Positions 16,743-25,494 of a stretch of 64,000 nt of DNA are shown piece by piece. Position numbers and translations under genes: made by a program. The DNA is from Hespellia sp. (GTDB taxonomy: Bacteria; Bacillota; Clostridia; Lachnospirales; Lachnospiraceae), in the NCBI GenBank assembly GCA_028689735.1, contig JAQVCP010000006.1, forward strand, positions 26,518-90,517, in the 5' to 3' direction. Each line of letters begins with the position of its first letter. Position 1 is the stretch's first letter. The notes beneath the pieces are model-generated. The model was not told where the DNA came from. It was given only the letters and a program-made list of their open reading frames with translations, and did not search any database.

Positions 16743-18152
16743 GTGAGATGGGAACAACTGCTGTCGACGAAGCGTTCAAGAGAGACTTCACGCAGCAAAT
16801 ATAAATCAACAGATTTGAGAAGTGAATTTGAAAAAGATTATCATCGAATCATAGGGAGTGCGTCTTTTCGGAGACTTCAGGATAAGACCCAGGTTTTTCC
16901 GCTGGATAAAAGTGATTTTATCCGGACCCGGCTGACTCATTCGCTGGAGGTCGCATCCCTTGGTAAATCTCTGGGACAGAATATCGGGCAGAATATCATT
17001 TCCGAGAAGAAGGATCCGGAATTCACCCAACAGATGAAGGAAGACATTTGCCATATCGTGGAATGTGCGGGGCTGATTCATGACATCGGCAATCCTCCCT
17101 TCGGGCATTATGGGGAGACGGCAATCCGGGAGTGGTTTGAGGAGAATCTGCCGGAACTGGAATTTGAGGGACAGCTCATTGAGGACATCCTTGGGGAACA
17201 GATGCGGGCAGATTTCTATCATTTTGAGGGAAATGCGCAAGCGCTGCGTCTTGTCACGAAGCTCCATTATCTTGTGGACGAGCATGGAATGAATCTGACA
17301 TATGCCCTGCTCAATACGATTGTAAAATATCCGGGTTCGTCCTTGGATATCAATCCTGCAACCGGGAACATCAAAGATAAGAAAATGGGATACTATTTTG
17401 CAGAGGAATCAATGTTTGCCCGAATCGCGGAGACTACTGGGTGCGGGCACAATCGCCATCCACTGACATATATTTTGGAGGCTGCGGATGATCTGGCATA
17501 TAAGACTGCTGATATTGAAGATGCATTTGTCAAAGGATTTCTTTCTTATTCGACGCTGATCAACGAACTCAGGAAGCTAGGTAAAGAGAATCCAGAGTCC
17601 GGTTACAACCCACTGCTTAAACTGGAACAGCTGTATGAGCGTGGCATTGGCAAGCGTGTGGACCATCCGGAGGAGTATGCAGTGAAGAACTGGATTGTCC
17701 GAATACAGGGATTTTTGATCAGCTGCGCGACAGAAGGATTCACATCCCATTATGAGGAGATTATGGAGGGGATATATCAGGAGGATTTGTTCCACGGGAC
17801 ATTTGGCGAGAAGCTGATGGACCTGCTTGGCGATCTGGCATTTCGTTATGTATTTTCCTCTTCGGCAATTTACCGGATGGAAGTGACAGAGGGGACCATA
17901 TTGAACTTTTTGATGGATAAGTTTGTCCATGCGGCAGTCAATTATGACACAGGAAAGAAAATGGATTCCACCGATGAGCGGATGATCTCGCTGATTTCCA
18001 GCAACTATAAGACCGCATACCACTATCAGGCAGAGGGGAAGAGTAAGGAGGAGAAACTCTACCTCCGCCTGCTGCTCGTGACAGATTATGTCTGTGGTAT
18101 GACAGACAGCTACGCAAAGCGGCTGTACCAGGAGCTGAATGGAATTATTTAG
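16743..18152 (+). CDS. dgt: Deoxyguanosinetriphosphate triphosphohydrolase
   Basis: A 469-residue HD-domain dNTPase that releases tripolyphosphate from dGTP or other dNTPs, shaping nucleotide pools. The N-terminal FRRLQDKTQVFPL and RTRLTHSLEVA motifs match the family. The metal site is built from H of LTHS and the HD pair in AGLIHDIGNPPFGHYGE, with a further aspartate in EAADDLAYKTADIEDA. Length is normal for the Gram-positive group. The start is GTG 16743 with GAGG about 9 bases upstream. It converges with the DUF6128 gene with only a 28-base gap. Confidence 0.93.
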   Translation: MRWEQLLSTKRSRETSRSKYKSTDLRSEFEKDYHRIIGSASFRRLQDKTQVFPLDKSDFIRTRLTHSLEVASLGKSLGQNIGQNIISEKKDPEFTQQMKEDICHIVECAGLIHDIGNPPFGHYGETAIREWFEENLPELEFEGQLIEDILGEQMRADFYHFEGNAQALRLVTKLHYLVDEHGMNLTYALLNTIVKYPGSSLDINPATGNIKDKKMGYYFAEESMFARIAETTGCGHNRHPLTYILEAADDLAYKTADIEDAFVKGFLSYSTLINELRKLGKENPESGYNPLLKLEQLYERGIGKRVDHPEEYAVKNWIVRIQGFLISCATEGFTSHYEEIMEGIYQEDLFHGTFGEKLMDLLGDLAFRYVFSSSAIYRMEVTEGTILNFLMDKFVHAAVNYDTGKKMDSTDERMISLISSNYKTAYHYQAEGKSKEEKLYLRLLLVTDYVCGMTDSYAKRLYQELNGII

Positions 18153-18180
18153 CGGCACAGGTGGCGGGTTGATTTGACAA

Positions 18181-19260
18181 TCAGCAGATTTGATGACACC
18201 AGTAGCCAAAGTTCTGATCGGGGCTTCGCTCTTCCGGGCTGAGTTTGATGACATCCAGAGACTCCTGTGTGAAATCCGGGAATCCAAGGAGCCGGGCGGC
18301 GCGTTCTTCTCTGGCATCTATGATGCCGGGGACACCAAGCCACAGATGGCCATCCTTTTCAATCAGAATCAGATGGTGGTAATTGTGGCAGCCGTGGATC
18401 AGAAAGCTGTTGTTGGCAAGTGCCCAGCATTTCCGCGGGAGCTGGGAAATGTCCTGCCGGGAAATCTTATGATAGGAGGGCGCCTGTTTTGACTCCATTT
18501 CCTGTCCGGATTGCGCCTCAGGCTCGGTGTCAGTGTGGGGAAATGTATCCTGCATCGGCGTTGCAGCATTTTCTGTCTCAGATGGGACGGGCTGGGTGGG
18601 ACTTAACTGGTCTTGCGGAGACGGCGTGATTGGCTGGTCGGAAGGAAATCTTTTTTGCTGAGGCTGTGGAGTACCATATTGTGTGGGACTGTACATGGAA
18701 TGATTGTCTTCGTCAGAATCAGTTTTCGACTCAGAGTCGTAAGACAAATCTTTCTCCGGGGAGGAGACAGCAGCGGGAGTTTCGGCGGCAGCGACAGCTT
18801 CAATATCATGTGAATCACTGGCTGCGCTGACATCAGACATAGGCTCATCGGTGTCCTTTATGTGCTCATCAGGTGCTGTTTCATAGGGATGGATCCGGTC
18901 GGTGTCCACACTGACATTCATCCAGGAAGCGACATAGACCTCTGACCGGGGACCCTGAAGCAGCAGCCCATCCATTTCCAAAAGCGTGCGTCCCTCGGGC
19001 AGTTCATTCTCCTGAAAGGCAAAGCGGCTGTGAAAATGCTGGCTTTCGCTGGTCAGTGTGAGCAGATTGGAAGTGATGGTGTCTGCCCCGCTCTTTTTGA
19101 ACGCGGAGACAAGAAGCGAGTCACCGGGCTGCAGACTCAGCCCCTTGAGGTGCATTTCCACAAGGATGGTTTTGTACCGCTGTTTGATCTTGGCAAAACC
19201 GACTGTGCGGATTCTCTGGTTGTTTTTATATTCATAAAAATAGCAAATCATAGGATTCAT
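18181..19260 (-). CDS. DUF6128-like protein with low-complexity middle
   Basis: A 359-residue protein of unknown function. Residues 1-125 form a beta-rich N-terminal domain (YFYEYKNNQRIRTVGFAKIK, then LLEMDGLLLQGP). Residues 125-255 are acidic and Pro/Gln/Ser-rich and look disordered. The C-terminal 100 residues carry WALANNSFLIHGCHNYHHLIL and LGVPGIIDAREERAARLLGF, which I associate with the DUF6128 family of Lachnospiraceae. No signal peptide or membrane helix is seen. ATG 19260 has TGGAG 6 bases upstream; ATG 19272, four codons earlier, has no clear site. Convergent with dgt and divergent from tadA. Confidence 0.6.
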   Translation of the reverse strand: MNPMICYFYEYKNNQRIRTVGFAKIKQRYKTILVEMHLKGLSLQPGDSLLVSAFKKSGADTITSNLLTLTSESQHFHSRFAFQENELPEGRTLLEMDGLLLQGPRSEVYVASWMNVSVDTDRIHPYETAPDEHIKDTDEPMSDVSAASDSHDIEAVAAAETPAAVSSPEKDLSYDSESKTDSDEDNHSMYSPTQYGTPQPQQKRFPSDQPITPSPQDQLSPTQPVPSETENAATPMQDTFPHTDTEPEAQSGQEMESKQAPSYHKISRQDISQLPRKCWALANNSFLIHGCHNYHHLILIEKDGHLWLGVPGIIDAREERAARLLGFPDFTQESLDVIKLSPEERSPDQNFGYWCHQIC

Positions 19261-19342
19261 ACGATGCTCCATTTGAAAAAAGGTTACCGGGGTTACTAAG
19301 ATAGTATGTTAATAGAAGAAAAAATAGAACTGGGGAAATGAA

Positions 19343-19828
19343 ATGACACAGGACGAACGTTACATGAAAGAGGCCATCCGTCAGGCGAAGAAGGCCTACG
19401 CAATCGACGAAGTTCCCATTGGATGCGTGATTGTATATGAAGATAAAATTATTGCGCGGGGATATAACCGCCGGACCATCGACAAGAATACACTTGCCCA
19501 TGCGGAGCTGCTTGCCATCAAAAAGGCAAGCAAAAAAATGAATGACTGGAGACTGGAGGAGTGCATCATGTATGTGACACTCGAACCCTGCCAGATGTGT
19601 GCCGGGGCAATCGTACAATCCCGGATTAAACGGGTGGTAGTGGGATGCATGAATCCGAAAGCAGGCTGTGCCGGCTCCATTCTGAATCTTCTTCAGATGC
19701 AGGAATTTAATCATCAGGTTGAGTTGGATACCGGAGTTATGGAAGAAGAATGCAGCCAGATGATGAAAGCATTTTTCAGGGAACTGCGGGAAAAGAGGAA
19801 GCAGCTCAAAACCCGCGTCACCACTTGA
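19343..19828 (+). CDS. tadA: tRNA-specific adenosine deaminase
   Basis: A 161-residue zinc deaminase that converts A34 to inosine in tRNA-Arg(ACG), and possibly in others. The active site is HAELLA (H53, E55) plus PCQMC (C83, C86). The N-terminal helix MKEAIRQAKKA and the VPIGCVIV strand match the family. ATG 19343 follows GGGGAAATGAA. It lies directly upstream of the SRP RNA gene, an arrangement common in Firmicutes. Confidence 0.94.
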   Translation: MTQDERYMKEAIRQAKKAYAIDEVPIGCVIVYEDKIIARGYNRRTIDKNTLAHAELLAIKKASKKMNDWRLEECIMYVTLEPCQMCAGAIVQSRIKRVVVGCMNPKAGCAGSILNLLQMQEFNHQVELDTGVMEEECSQMMKAFFRELREKRKQLKTRVTT

Positions 19829-19934
19829 TTGTCTATATGCGTTCTCCATTTCAAGTGCGAATATCCAATCTGCTCGACTAAAAGCAGCAACGTGGATTCC
19901 AAATATGGGATTTGATTTAAATTTCTCCGCTGCA

Positions 19935-19963
19935 TTGACATTTCCGGTGAAATTATATATAAT
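19935..19963 (+). promoter_or_regulatory. Promoter of the SRP RNA gene
   Basis: Perfect consensus TTGACA (19935-19940) and TATAAT (19958-19963) with a 17-base spacer, ending about 7 bases before the predicted RNA 5' end. It is one of the strongest promoters in the window, as expected for an abundant stable RNA. Confidence 0.85.
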
Positions 19964-19970
19964 AAAGACT

Positions 19971-20231
19971 CGTGCAGCCGGGGCGCTAGCGGTGCCTTGT
20001 ACCCACAATCCGCTATAGTGGGGGTGATATTGCGCAGAGGGTTTGCAATTGCTTAGCTGCCCTTGGAAAGTGGCGTTGAGATCTGGGTCTCATGCGACGG
20101 GAATCCACGAACCGTGTCAGGGTGGGAACACAGCAGCACTAAGTGGAACCTCCCGGGTGTTGTGAGGGTGCCTGGATTGAGTTAACTACCAAGGTAACGT
20201 CTGTGAAAGTCGATTCGAAGCGCAATGCACG
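19971..20231 (+). ncRNA. ffs: Signal recognition particle RNA, long Bacillus type
   Basis: A stable RNA of about 261 nt that scaffolds the signal recognition particle. The Ffh-binding domain is clear: GAACCGTGTCAGG, a GGGAAC apical loop and ACAGCAGCACTAAG. The 5' part (GCTAGCGGTGCCTTGTACCC, then AATCCGCTATAGTGGG) matches the Alu domain of long Firmicute SRP RNAs. The ends pair as GTGCA with TGCAC. Boundaries were set from a consensus promoter upstream and the closing helix, so each is accurate to a few bases. Confidence 0.92.
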
Positions 20232-20249
20232 AAAAAAGAAAAAGCAATG

Positions 20250-20278
20250 GATACTGTAGAGATGCAGTATCTTTTTTT
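20250..20278 (+). terminator. Terminator of the SRP RNA gene
   Basis: A 7-bp stem, GATACTG (20250-20256) with CAGTATC (20265-20271), followed by seven T residues, 18 bases after the mature RNA end. Confidence 0.85.
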
Positions 20279-20297
20279 GTTGGATAGAATATGCAGT

Positions 20298-20325
20298 TTG
20301 CAAATGCGTAACCCAATGCTATAAT
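20298..20325 (+). promoter_or_regulatory. Promoter of the large PAS/GGDEF/EAL gene
   Basis: TTGCAA (20298-20303), 16-base spacer, TATAAT (20320-20325). It lies just after the SRP RNA terminator and about 60 bases before the start codon. Confidence 0.5.
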
Positions 20326-20386
20326 AAGACTATTATAATGAATAGTACAAAGGAAATATTGCCAACAATATTACGAGGTACAGAGT

Positions 20387-23300
20387 ATGAAATCATCAGT
20401 AATTAAACTAGCATCACTTTATGCAGAACACCGGGACAATCCGGAAGAAGCAGAAAAATATGAATTGGGACTGAATGCATTGTCATGTGCATTGGAGATC
20501 GTGGACAAGAACAGCAACATTCTATTTCTAAATGAACGGATGCGGCAGATTCATGGTGTTGGAGAGAATGAGTGGACGGGGAAGCATTGCAGCATTACGT
20601 GTTCTACCTTGTGTGGGACAGAGAATTGTTCACGGAAGCAGTTGGCGAAGGGAATCCATAAGGTGGCATATACGTGGGAAGGTATCCGGTATACTGCTGA
20701 TTCAGATTATCTGTATGACAGTGAGCATCAGATGATTGGATGGGTGGAGATATTCGAAAAGCTGGGAGATGAGTATGACCAGCTGACCGGAATCTGTAAC
20801 AGGCGGGGGTTTATTCGCAGAACAAAAAAACTTTTAAAAGAGAATCCAGAGGAAGCATATATTCTGGCGGTTGTCAACGTGCAGAAGTTCAAGTTGATCA
20901 ATGAATTGCTTGGCCGCGACACCGGGGATGAATGTCTGAGAGTAATCGCGGGGGAACTGGAAGGGCAAGTTGGAGAGCGGGGAGCATATGGCCGCCTTGA
21001 GTCTGACCGTTTCGTGTTGTGCATTCCGGAACGATCAGAGACGATGCAAAGGCTCCAAAGATGCGAGAATCGGGAATTTGTATACCGGGGCAGCAGAGTT
21101 GCTTTCAAAAACCGGATTGGCATTTACCGGATCTGTAAGTGCAGTCACAGTGTTGAAGATATGATGGATCGTGCAAATATGGCGCTTCATTCAATTAAAG
21201 AGGGAACCGGACAGCGCTCAGCCATCTATGATGAGGAAATGAAACGGCGGTTTCTGGAGGAGGAAGAGTACATCACCCGGTTTGAGAGAGCACTTGAAAA
21301 TAAGGAATTCGTTATCTATTATCAACCGGTTTATAATGATGAGAATGACCATATTCTCAGTGCAGAGGCGTTGGTGCGCTGGAATCACCCGGGAAGAGGG
21401 CTGATTGCTCCGGGAGCATTTATACCGGTCTTAGAAAAAAACGGATTAATCAGACAGCTTGATTTGTATGTCTGGGAGGAAACCTGCCGATATATTGATT
21501 GGAGGCGGACGAATGGAAAGGAACTGGTTCCAGTCTCTGTGAATTTTTCCAGAGTAGATTTTTATGACAGTGATCTCAGTGAGGCGGTAATCCAGATTGC
21601 AGAACGATACCGGATTGACCCGGAACTTCTGCGAATAGAGATTACAGAGACTGCGTATGCCGATGACTCACAGCAGCTTCTCAGAGCAGTGGGTGATTTT
21701 AAAAAGGCAGGATATAAGATCCTGATGGACGATTTTGGAAGTGGATATTCGTCTTTTAATTCGCTGAAGGACATTCCAGTGGATATTTTAAAAATTGATT
21801 TGAAATTTCTGGAGAATTTCGAAAATTCCGGTAAGTCAAGCAGTATCGTGTCATCCATCGTCCGCATGGCAAAATGGCTCGGACTGAGTGTCATTGCGGA
21901 AGGTGCGGAGACGAAGGCGCAGGTCGATTTTCTAAGGAGTATCGGTTGTACGCGGATACAGGGGTATTATTACTCACGTCCGGTACCTCAGGATGTTTTT
22001 GATGAGATGCTGGATCACCGTAAAGAAGTAGGAGATGCAGACTATCTGAGACGGATGGATGATATTGATTTTAATAGTATCTGGGATTCAAGCCCGACGA
22101 TTCAGCTGCTGTTCCAGGGGATTATCGGCGGAATGGGACTTTACGAGCTGATTGATGACCAGCTGGAGATTGTTCGCGTCAATGATGGATATTTCGAGAT
22201 TATGGGAGGCACTGCTTTGGAATTGTTTTCCAATCCAAAAGATTCTTTTGAGCGGGTGTGCAGACCGGAGGACAAGAAACGCCTTCTGGAGGAATGCAGG
22301 AGAGCGGAAAGGACAAAACAGATTACCAAAATCCAACTGCAGCGCAAGCGTTTTGACGGAGTGCTGATCTGGGTCGAAATCAAGATACGCTATCTGGGAA
22401 CTGCGGGAGTGCGGACCGCATTCTATTTTGCAATCAATGATATCACAAAGGAAAGGATGCTGGAAGAAGGACAGGCAGGGACGATGAATCGTTTGGGGAC
22501 AAACGGGAAATATGATTCAACTTCCCTTTCCCTCAATTCGGAGACAAACAAGAGTGCAGGGGCCGACTGGAAGAGGCATGGCACGCACAGTATCAATGAA
22601 GAGCGGTTTCTGACGGCGCTTTCTATGGTGAAGCAGGATGTGTTTGAGTACGATGTGAGAACTAATATCATCGTGCAGACACAGAAGAATAACGAAGAGA
22701 AAAAATGGACGTATGAACAGTTTGTGCGTCCGGAGCAGCTGGTAGAGCGGGGGATTGTCTACAGAGATGACATAGAGACCTTTCTGGATATGTACCGCAA
22801 AATCCGAAAGGGCGAGCCAGAGGTGGAGTGGACAGGAAGAAATCACGACATACAAGGTGACATCGTCTGGCTGCACATACATTATAAAACGATTTTTGAC
22901 GAGGTGGGGCGCCCGATTACAGCAATCGGTGTCTTTGAAAATATCACAGAGCAGGTTGAGGCCCAGCATAGAGTGGAGGAATTTGATAAGCAGAAAAAGA
23001 TTCTGGCGATGGACGTGGTTGCGTCAGCGACAGTCAATGTGACAAAGTATAAGATGAAGCATGTTGAGTGCTTCCGCCCTAAAATTATGGAAAAGATTCA
23101 CACGGAAGACTGTGGTATTATCATTAATCATCTGATCAGCCATGGGGCGGACAAGAAGAGCAAAGATAAGCTCAGCGGATATTTGAACCGCGATTTCATC
23201 TTGAACTCTTATGTGCAGGGCAAGCGGCAGATAGTCTTTGAATACTGCATGAAATCAGATTCTGAAAAATCAGAAATCTGGGTTGCGATGGTGCTGCTCC

Positions 23301-23890
23301 TCGAGCGGGATAAGGAAACACATGATGTCATGCTGTACGGGTTTATCAAGGATATTCAGGACCAGAAGAGTCGGGAAATATCTCTGGAGAGTCAGGCAAA
23401 GATGGATAAACTGACCGGAATACTCAACAGGGCAAGCTTTGAGAAAAAGGTGGATGACTGGATCCAGGCACCGGAGAATCAGAGGCAGTATGGAGCATTC
23501 CTGATCTTGGATCTGGATAATTTTAAGAGAGCCAATGACACTTACGGGCATGTATACGGTGACCGTTTGCTGGTGAATACGGCAAAGATTCTCAAAAGAC
23601 TTTTTCGGACTCATGATTATATCGGACGTCTTGGAGGTGATGAATTTGTCATTTTCATGACGGATGTTCCGGGGGAAGATCTCGTAAAGGAAAAAGCAGA
23701 CCGGGTCTGTGAGACGATTTATCATAATGTGACGGGGGGAGAACATCAAAAGGTGAGCTGTTCTATTGGAGCCGCAATGACATCCGTCAGGGACAACAGC
23801 TTTGAGAAGCTGTATATAAAAGCAGACCGTGCACTGTATCGTTCCAAACAGCTTGGAAAGAATCAGAGCCATGTTTCACTGATAGAATGA
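20387..23890 (+). CDS. Multi-domain PAS-GGDEF*-EAL-PAS-PAS-GGDEF protein
   Basis: An 1167-residue cytoplasmic c-di-GMP enzyme. The order is: PAS-like (about 30-125), degenerate GGDEF (130-290, signature LESDRF), EAL (305-545), PAS (570-690), PAS (735-865), a third sensor-like region (880-1000) and GGDEF (1010-1165). The EAL domain looks active, with AEALVRW, EITE, DDFGSGYSS, LKIDLKF and IAEGAET all intact. The last GGDEF has an intact RLGGDEF and should be a cyclase. One chain therefore carries both opposing activities, gated by several sensors. No transmembrane helix is seen. ACGAGG lies about 9 bases before ATG 20387. Confidence 0.88.
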   Translation: MKSSVIKLASLYAEHRDNPEEAEKYELGLNALSCALEIVDKNSNILFLNERMRQIHGVGENEWTGKHCSITCSTLCGTENCSRKQLAKGIHKVAYTWEGIRYTADSDYLYDSEHQMIGWVEIFEKLGDEYDQLTGICNRRGFIRRTKKLLKENPEEAYILAVVNVQKFKLINELLGRDTGDECLRVIAGELEGQVGERGAYGRLESDRFVLCIPERSETMQRLQRCENREFVYRGSRVAFKNRIGIYRICKCSHSVEDMMDRANMALHSIKEGTGQRSAIYDEEMKRRFLEEEEYITRFERALENKEFVIYYQPVYNDENDHILSAEALVRWNHPGRGLIAPGAFIPVLEKNGLIRQLDLYVWEETCRYIDWRRTNGKELVPVSVNFSRVDFYDSDLSEAVIQIAERYRIDPELLRIEITETAYADDSQQLLRAVGDFKKAGYKILMDDFGSGYSSFNSLKDIPVDILKIDLKFLENFENSGKSSSIVSSIVRMAKWLGLSVIAEGAETKAQVDFLRSIGCTRIQGYYYSRPVPQDVFDEMLDHRKEVGDADYLRRMDDIDFNSIWDSSPTIQLLFQGIIGGMGLYELIDDQLEIVRVNDGYFEIMGGTALELFSNPKDSFERVCRPEDKKRLLEECRRAERTKQITKIQLQRKRFDGVLIWVEIKIRYLGTAGVRTAFYFAINDITKERMLEEGQAGTMNRLGTNGKYDSTSLSLNSETNKSAGADWKRHGTHSINEERFLTALSMVKQDVFEYDVRTNIIVQTQKNNEEKKWTYEQFVRPEQLVERGIVYRDDIETFLDMYRKIRKGEPEVEWTGRNHDIQGDIVWLHIHYKTIFDEVGRPITAIGVFENITEQVEAQHRVEEFDKQKKILAMDVVASATVNVTKYKMKHVECFRPKIMEKIHTEDCGIIINHLISHGADKKSKDKLSGYLNRDFILNSYVQGKRQIVFEYCMKSDSEKSEIWVAMVLLLERDKETHDVMLYGFIKDIQDQKSREISLESQAKMDKLTGILNRASFEKKVDDWIQAPENQRQYGAFLILDLDNFKRANDTYGHVYGDRLLVNTAKILKRLFRTHDYIGRLGGDEFVIFMTDVPGEDLVKEKADRVCETIYHNVTGGEHQKVSCSIGAAMTSVRDNSFEKLYIKADRALYRSKQLGKNQSHVSLIE

Positions 23891-23912
23891 AAAGACAGCA
23901 TTTACCCGCATT

Positions 23913-23940
23913 AAGCAGCGGAGCGGATTTTGAATATCCG
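23913..23940 (+). repeat. Dispersed 28-nt intergenic motif, copy 2
   Basis: Starts AAGCAGCGGAGCGG and ends GAATATCCG, with an internal CGGAT/ATCCG pairing. It shares 22 of 28 positions with each of the copies at 8323 and 58283. It lies between the GGDEF/EAL and aldo/keto reductase genes, just ahead of the ribosome site of the latter. Confidence 0.4.
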
Positions 23941-23959
23941 ATTTGAAAGGAGAAAAGAC

Positions 23960-24823
23960 ATGAAACATTTCACGGATTGTTATACGTTGAATAATGGAGT
24001 TAGAATCCCTTGTATGGGATTTGGAACTTATAATGCAGAGAATACAGACAATGCCGCAATCGTGCGGACAGCCATAGAGGCAGGATATCGGTATTTTGAT
24101 ACCGCATCCCTTTATCATACAGAGGAAGTCCTGGGCCAGGCAATCAAAGACAGCGGTATCCCTCGGGAAGAATTTTTTATCGTATCAAAGCTCTGGATTG
24201 ATGAAATGGGCTACGAAAATGCGAAGGAAGCCTATGAGAAATCCCTTCGGAGGCTTCAAATGGACTATCTGGATTTGTATCTGATTCACTGGCCTAGAAA
24301 AAATGAAGACGATCCAACTTGGAAGCAGTTAGATATTGAGACATGGAAAGCATTGGAGGAGCTCTATGAGGAGGGGAAAGTCCGGGGAATCGGACTGAGC
24401 AATTTTCTGCCTCATCATATCGAGAACATCCTCAGCAATTGCAGAGTGACACCTGTAGTAGATCAGCTGGAGATTCATCCGGGGTACTCTCAGGAGACAG
24501 CAGTAAATTACTGCAGGGCACATGGAATCCAGCCGCAGGCATGGAGTCCGATTGGGAGAAAGGCGCTTCTGACCCACCCGTTTATAAAAGGACTGGCAGA
24601 AAAATACCAGGTATCGCCAGCTCAGATTTGTTTACGCTATATAGTACAAAAAGAAATTATTCCATTGCCGAAGTCTTCCTCTATGGAACGGATGAAGCAG
24701 AATCAGGAAATTTTCGATTTTGAAATCACTCAGGAGGATATGTATATGCTGGATACTATGCCACCGACTGCGTGGCTGGGTGAACATCCGGATTTTAACA
24801 TCCCGAAGAAGTCAAGCAAGTAG
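23960..24823 (+). CDS. Aldo/keto reductase
   Basis: A 287-residue NAD(P)H-dependent carbonyl reductase with a TIM-barrel fold. The catalytic set is intact: the Asp and Tyr of FDTASLYHTEE, the Lys of VSKLW and the His of LIHWP. The cofactor-binding C-terminal region includes PLPKSSSMERMKQN. Length and motifs match the bacterial YvgN/2,5-diketo-gluconate reductase branch; the natural substrate cannot be told. ATG 23960 has AAAGGAG 8 bases upstream; an ATG at 23930 lacks a site. It ends in a strong terminator. Confidence 0.9.
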   Translation: MKHFTDCYTLNNGVRIPCMGFGTYNAENTDNAAIVRTAIEAGYRYFDTASLYHTEEVLGQAIKDSGIPREEFFIVSKLWIDEMGYENAKEAYEKSLRRLQMDYLDLYLIHWPRKNEDDPTWKQLDIETWKALEELYEEGKVRGIGLSNFLPHHIENILSNCRVTPVVDQLEIHPGYSQETAVNYCRAHGIQPQAWSPIGRKALLTHPFIKGLAEKYQVSPAQICLRYIVQKEIIPLPKSSSMERMKQNQEIFDFEITQEDMYMLDTMPPTAWLGEHPDFNIPKKSSK

Positions 24824-24846
24824 AGAATGGAATAGCGAAGATTGAC

Positions 24847-24884
24847 AGCAGAGCTTTATTCACAAGATAAGGCTCTGCTTTTTG
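24847..24884 (+). terminator. Terminator after the aldo/keto reductase
   Basis: A 13-bp stem (AGCAGAGCTTTAT with ATAAGGCTCTGCT, one G-U) with a 7-base loop, ending in TTTTTG. It separates this gene from the hydrogenase operon. Confidence 0.85.
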
Positions 24885-24923
24885 TTACTTTTGACGAAAA
24901 ATCCCTGGAAAATAATATCACAC

Positions 24924-24951
24924 TTGTTTTTAATGTATAAAGAAGTATAAT
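24924..24951 (+). promoter_or_regulatory. Probable hydrogenase operon promoter
   Basis: TTGTTT (24924-24929), 16-base spacer, TATAAT (24946-24951), about 65 bases before the first hydrogenase start. The -35 is imperfect. Confidence 0.5.
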
Positions 24952-25014
24952 GAGGTTAATTGATATTTTTTTAACAACAAGAACAATATTATGTAAGATG
25001 AAGGAGGAAAACTA

Positions 25015-25494
25015 ATGTTAGATCAAGCCTACTATGATAAAGCACAGGAAATCATAGAGCAGCACGGTGTGGCTCAGGCGTCGTTGATACCGATTATTCA
25101 GGATATTCAGACCGAATACAGGTATCTGCCGCCGGAGCTTTTGTCATTTGTGGCAAAGCAGCTGGGAATCAATGAGGCAAAGGCATATAGCGTGGCAACA
25201 TTCTACGAGAACTTTTCTTTTGAACCAAAGGGGAAATACATCATCAAAGTATGTGATGGAACCGCCTGTCATGTGCGTCGTTCGACCCCAATTCTGGAGC
25301 GCCTTTACAGCGAACTGGGACTCTCAAAGAACAAGGCAACAACGGATGATATGCTCTTTACACTGGAGACGGTATCCTGTCTTGGCGCATGTGGACTGGC
25401 TCCTGTTCTTACAGTCAATGATAAAGTGTATCCGTCTATGACACCCGATGCGGCCACTGAGCTGATTCAGGAATTGCGAGGTGGAGAAGCATGA
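25015..25494 (+). CDS. hydC: Bifurcating hydrogenase subunit HydC (NuoE-like)
   Basis: A 159-residue thioredoxin-fold [2Fe-2S] protein. The cluster ligands are the CDGTAC pair and the CLGAC pair (SCLGACGLAPVLTVND). It corresponds to NuoE and to HydC/HndA of trimeric hydrogenases, and passes electrons between the flavin subunit and the rest of the complex. AAGGAGG precedes ATG 25015. Its stop overlaps the hydB start by four bases (ATGA, 25491-25494), so the subunits are probably made in equal amounts. Confidence 0.93.
   Translation: MLDQAYYDKAQEIIEQHGVAQASLIPIIQDIQTEYRYLPPELLSFVAKQLGINEAKAYSVATFYENFSFEPKGKYIIKVCDGTACHVRRSTPILERLYSELGLSKNKATTDDMLFTLETVSCLGACGLAPVLTVNDKVYPSMTPDAATELIQELRGGEA

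Noticed and set aside
19232..20008. 258-codon open frame antisense to tadA and reaching toward the SRP promoter
   Set aside because: It overlaps tadA and the DUF6128 start region on the wrong strand and has no credible motif.
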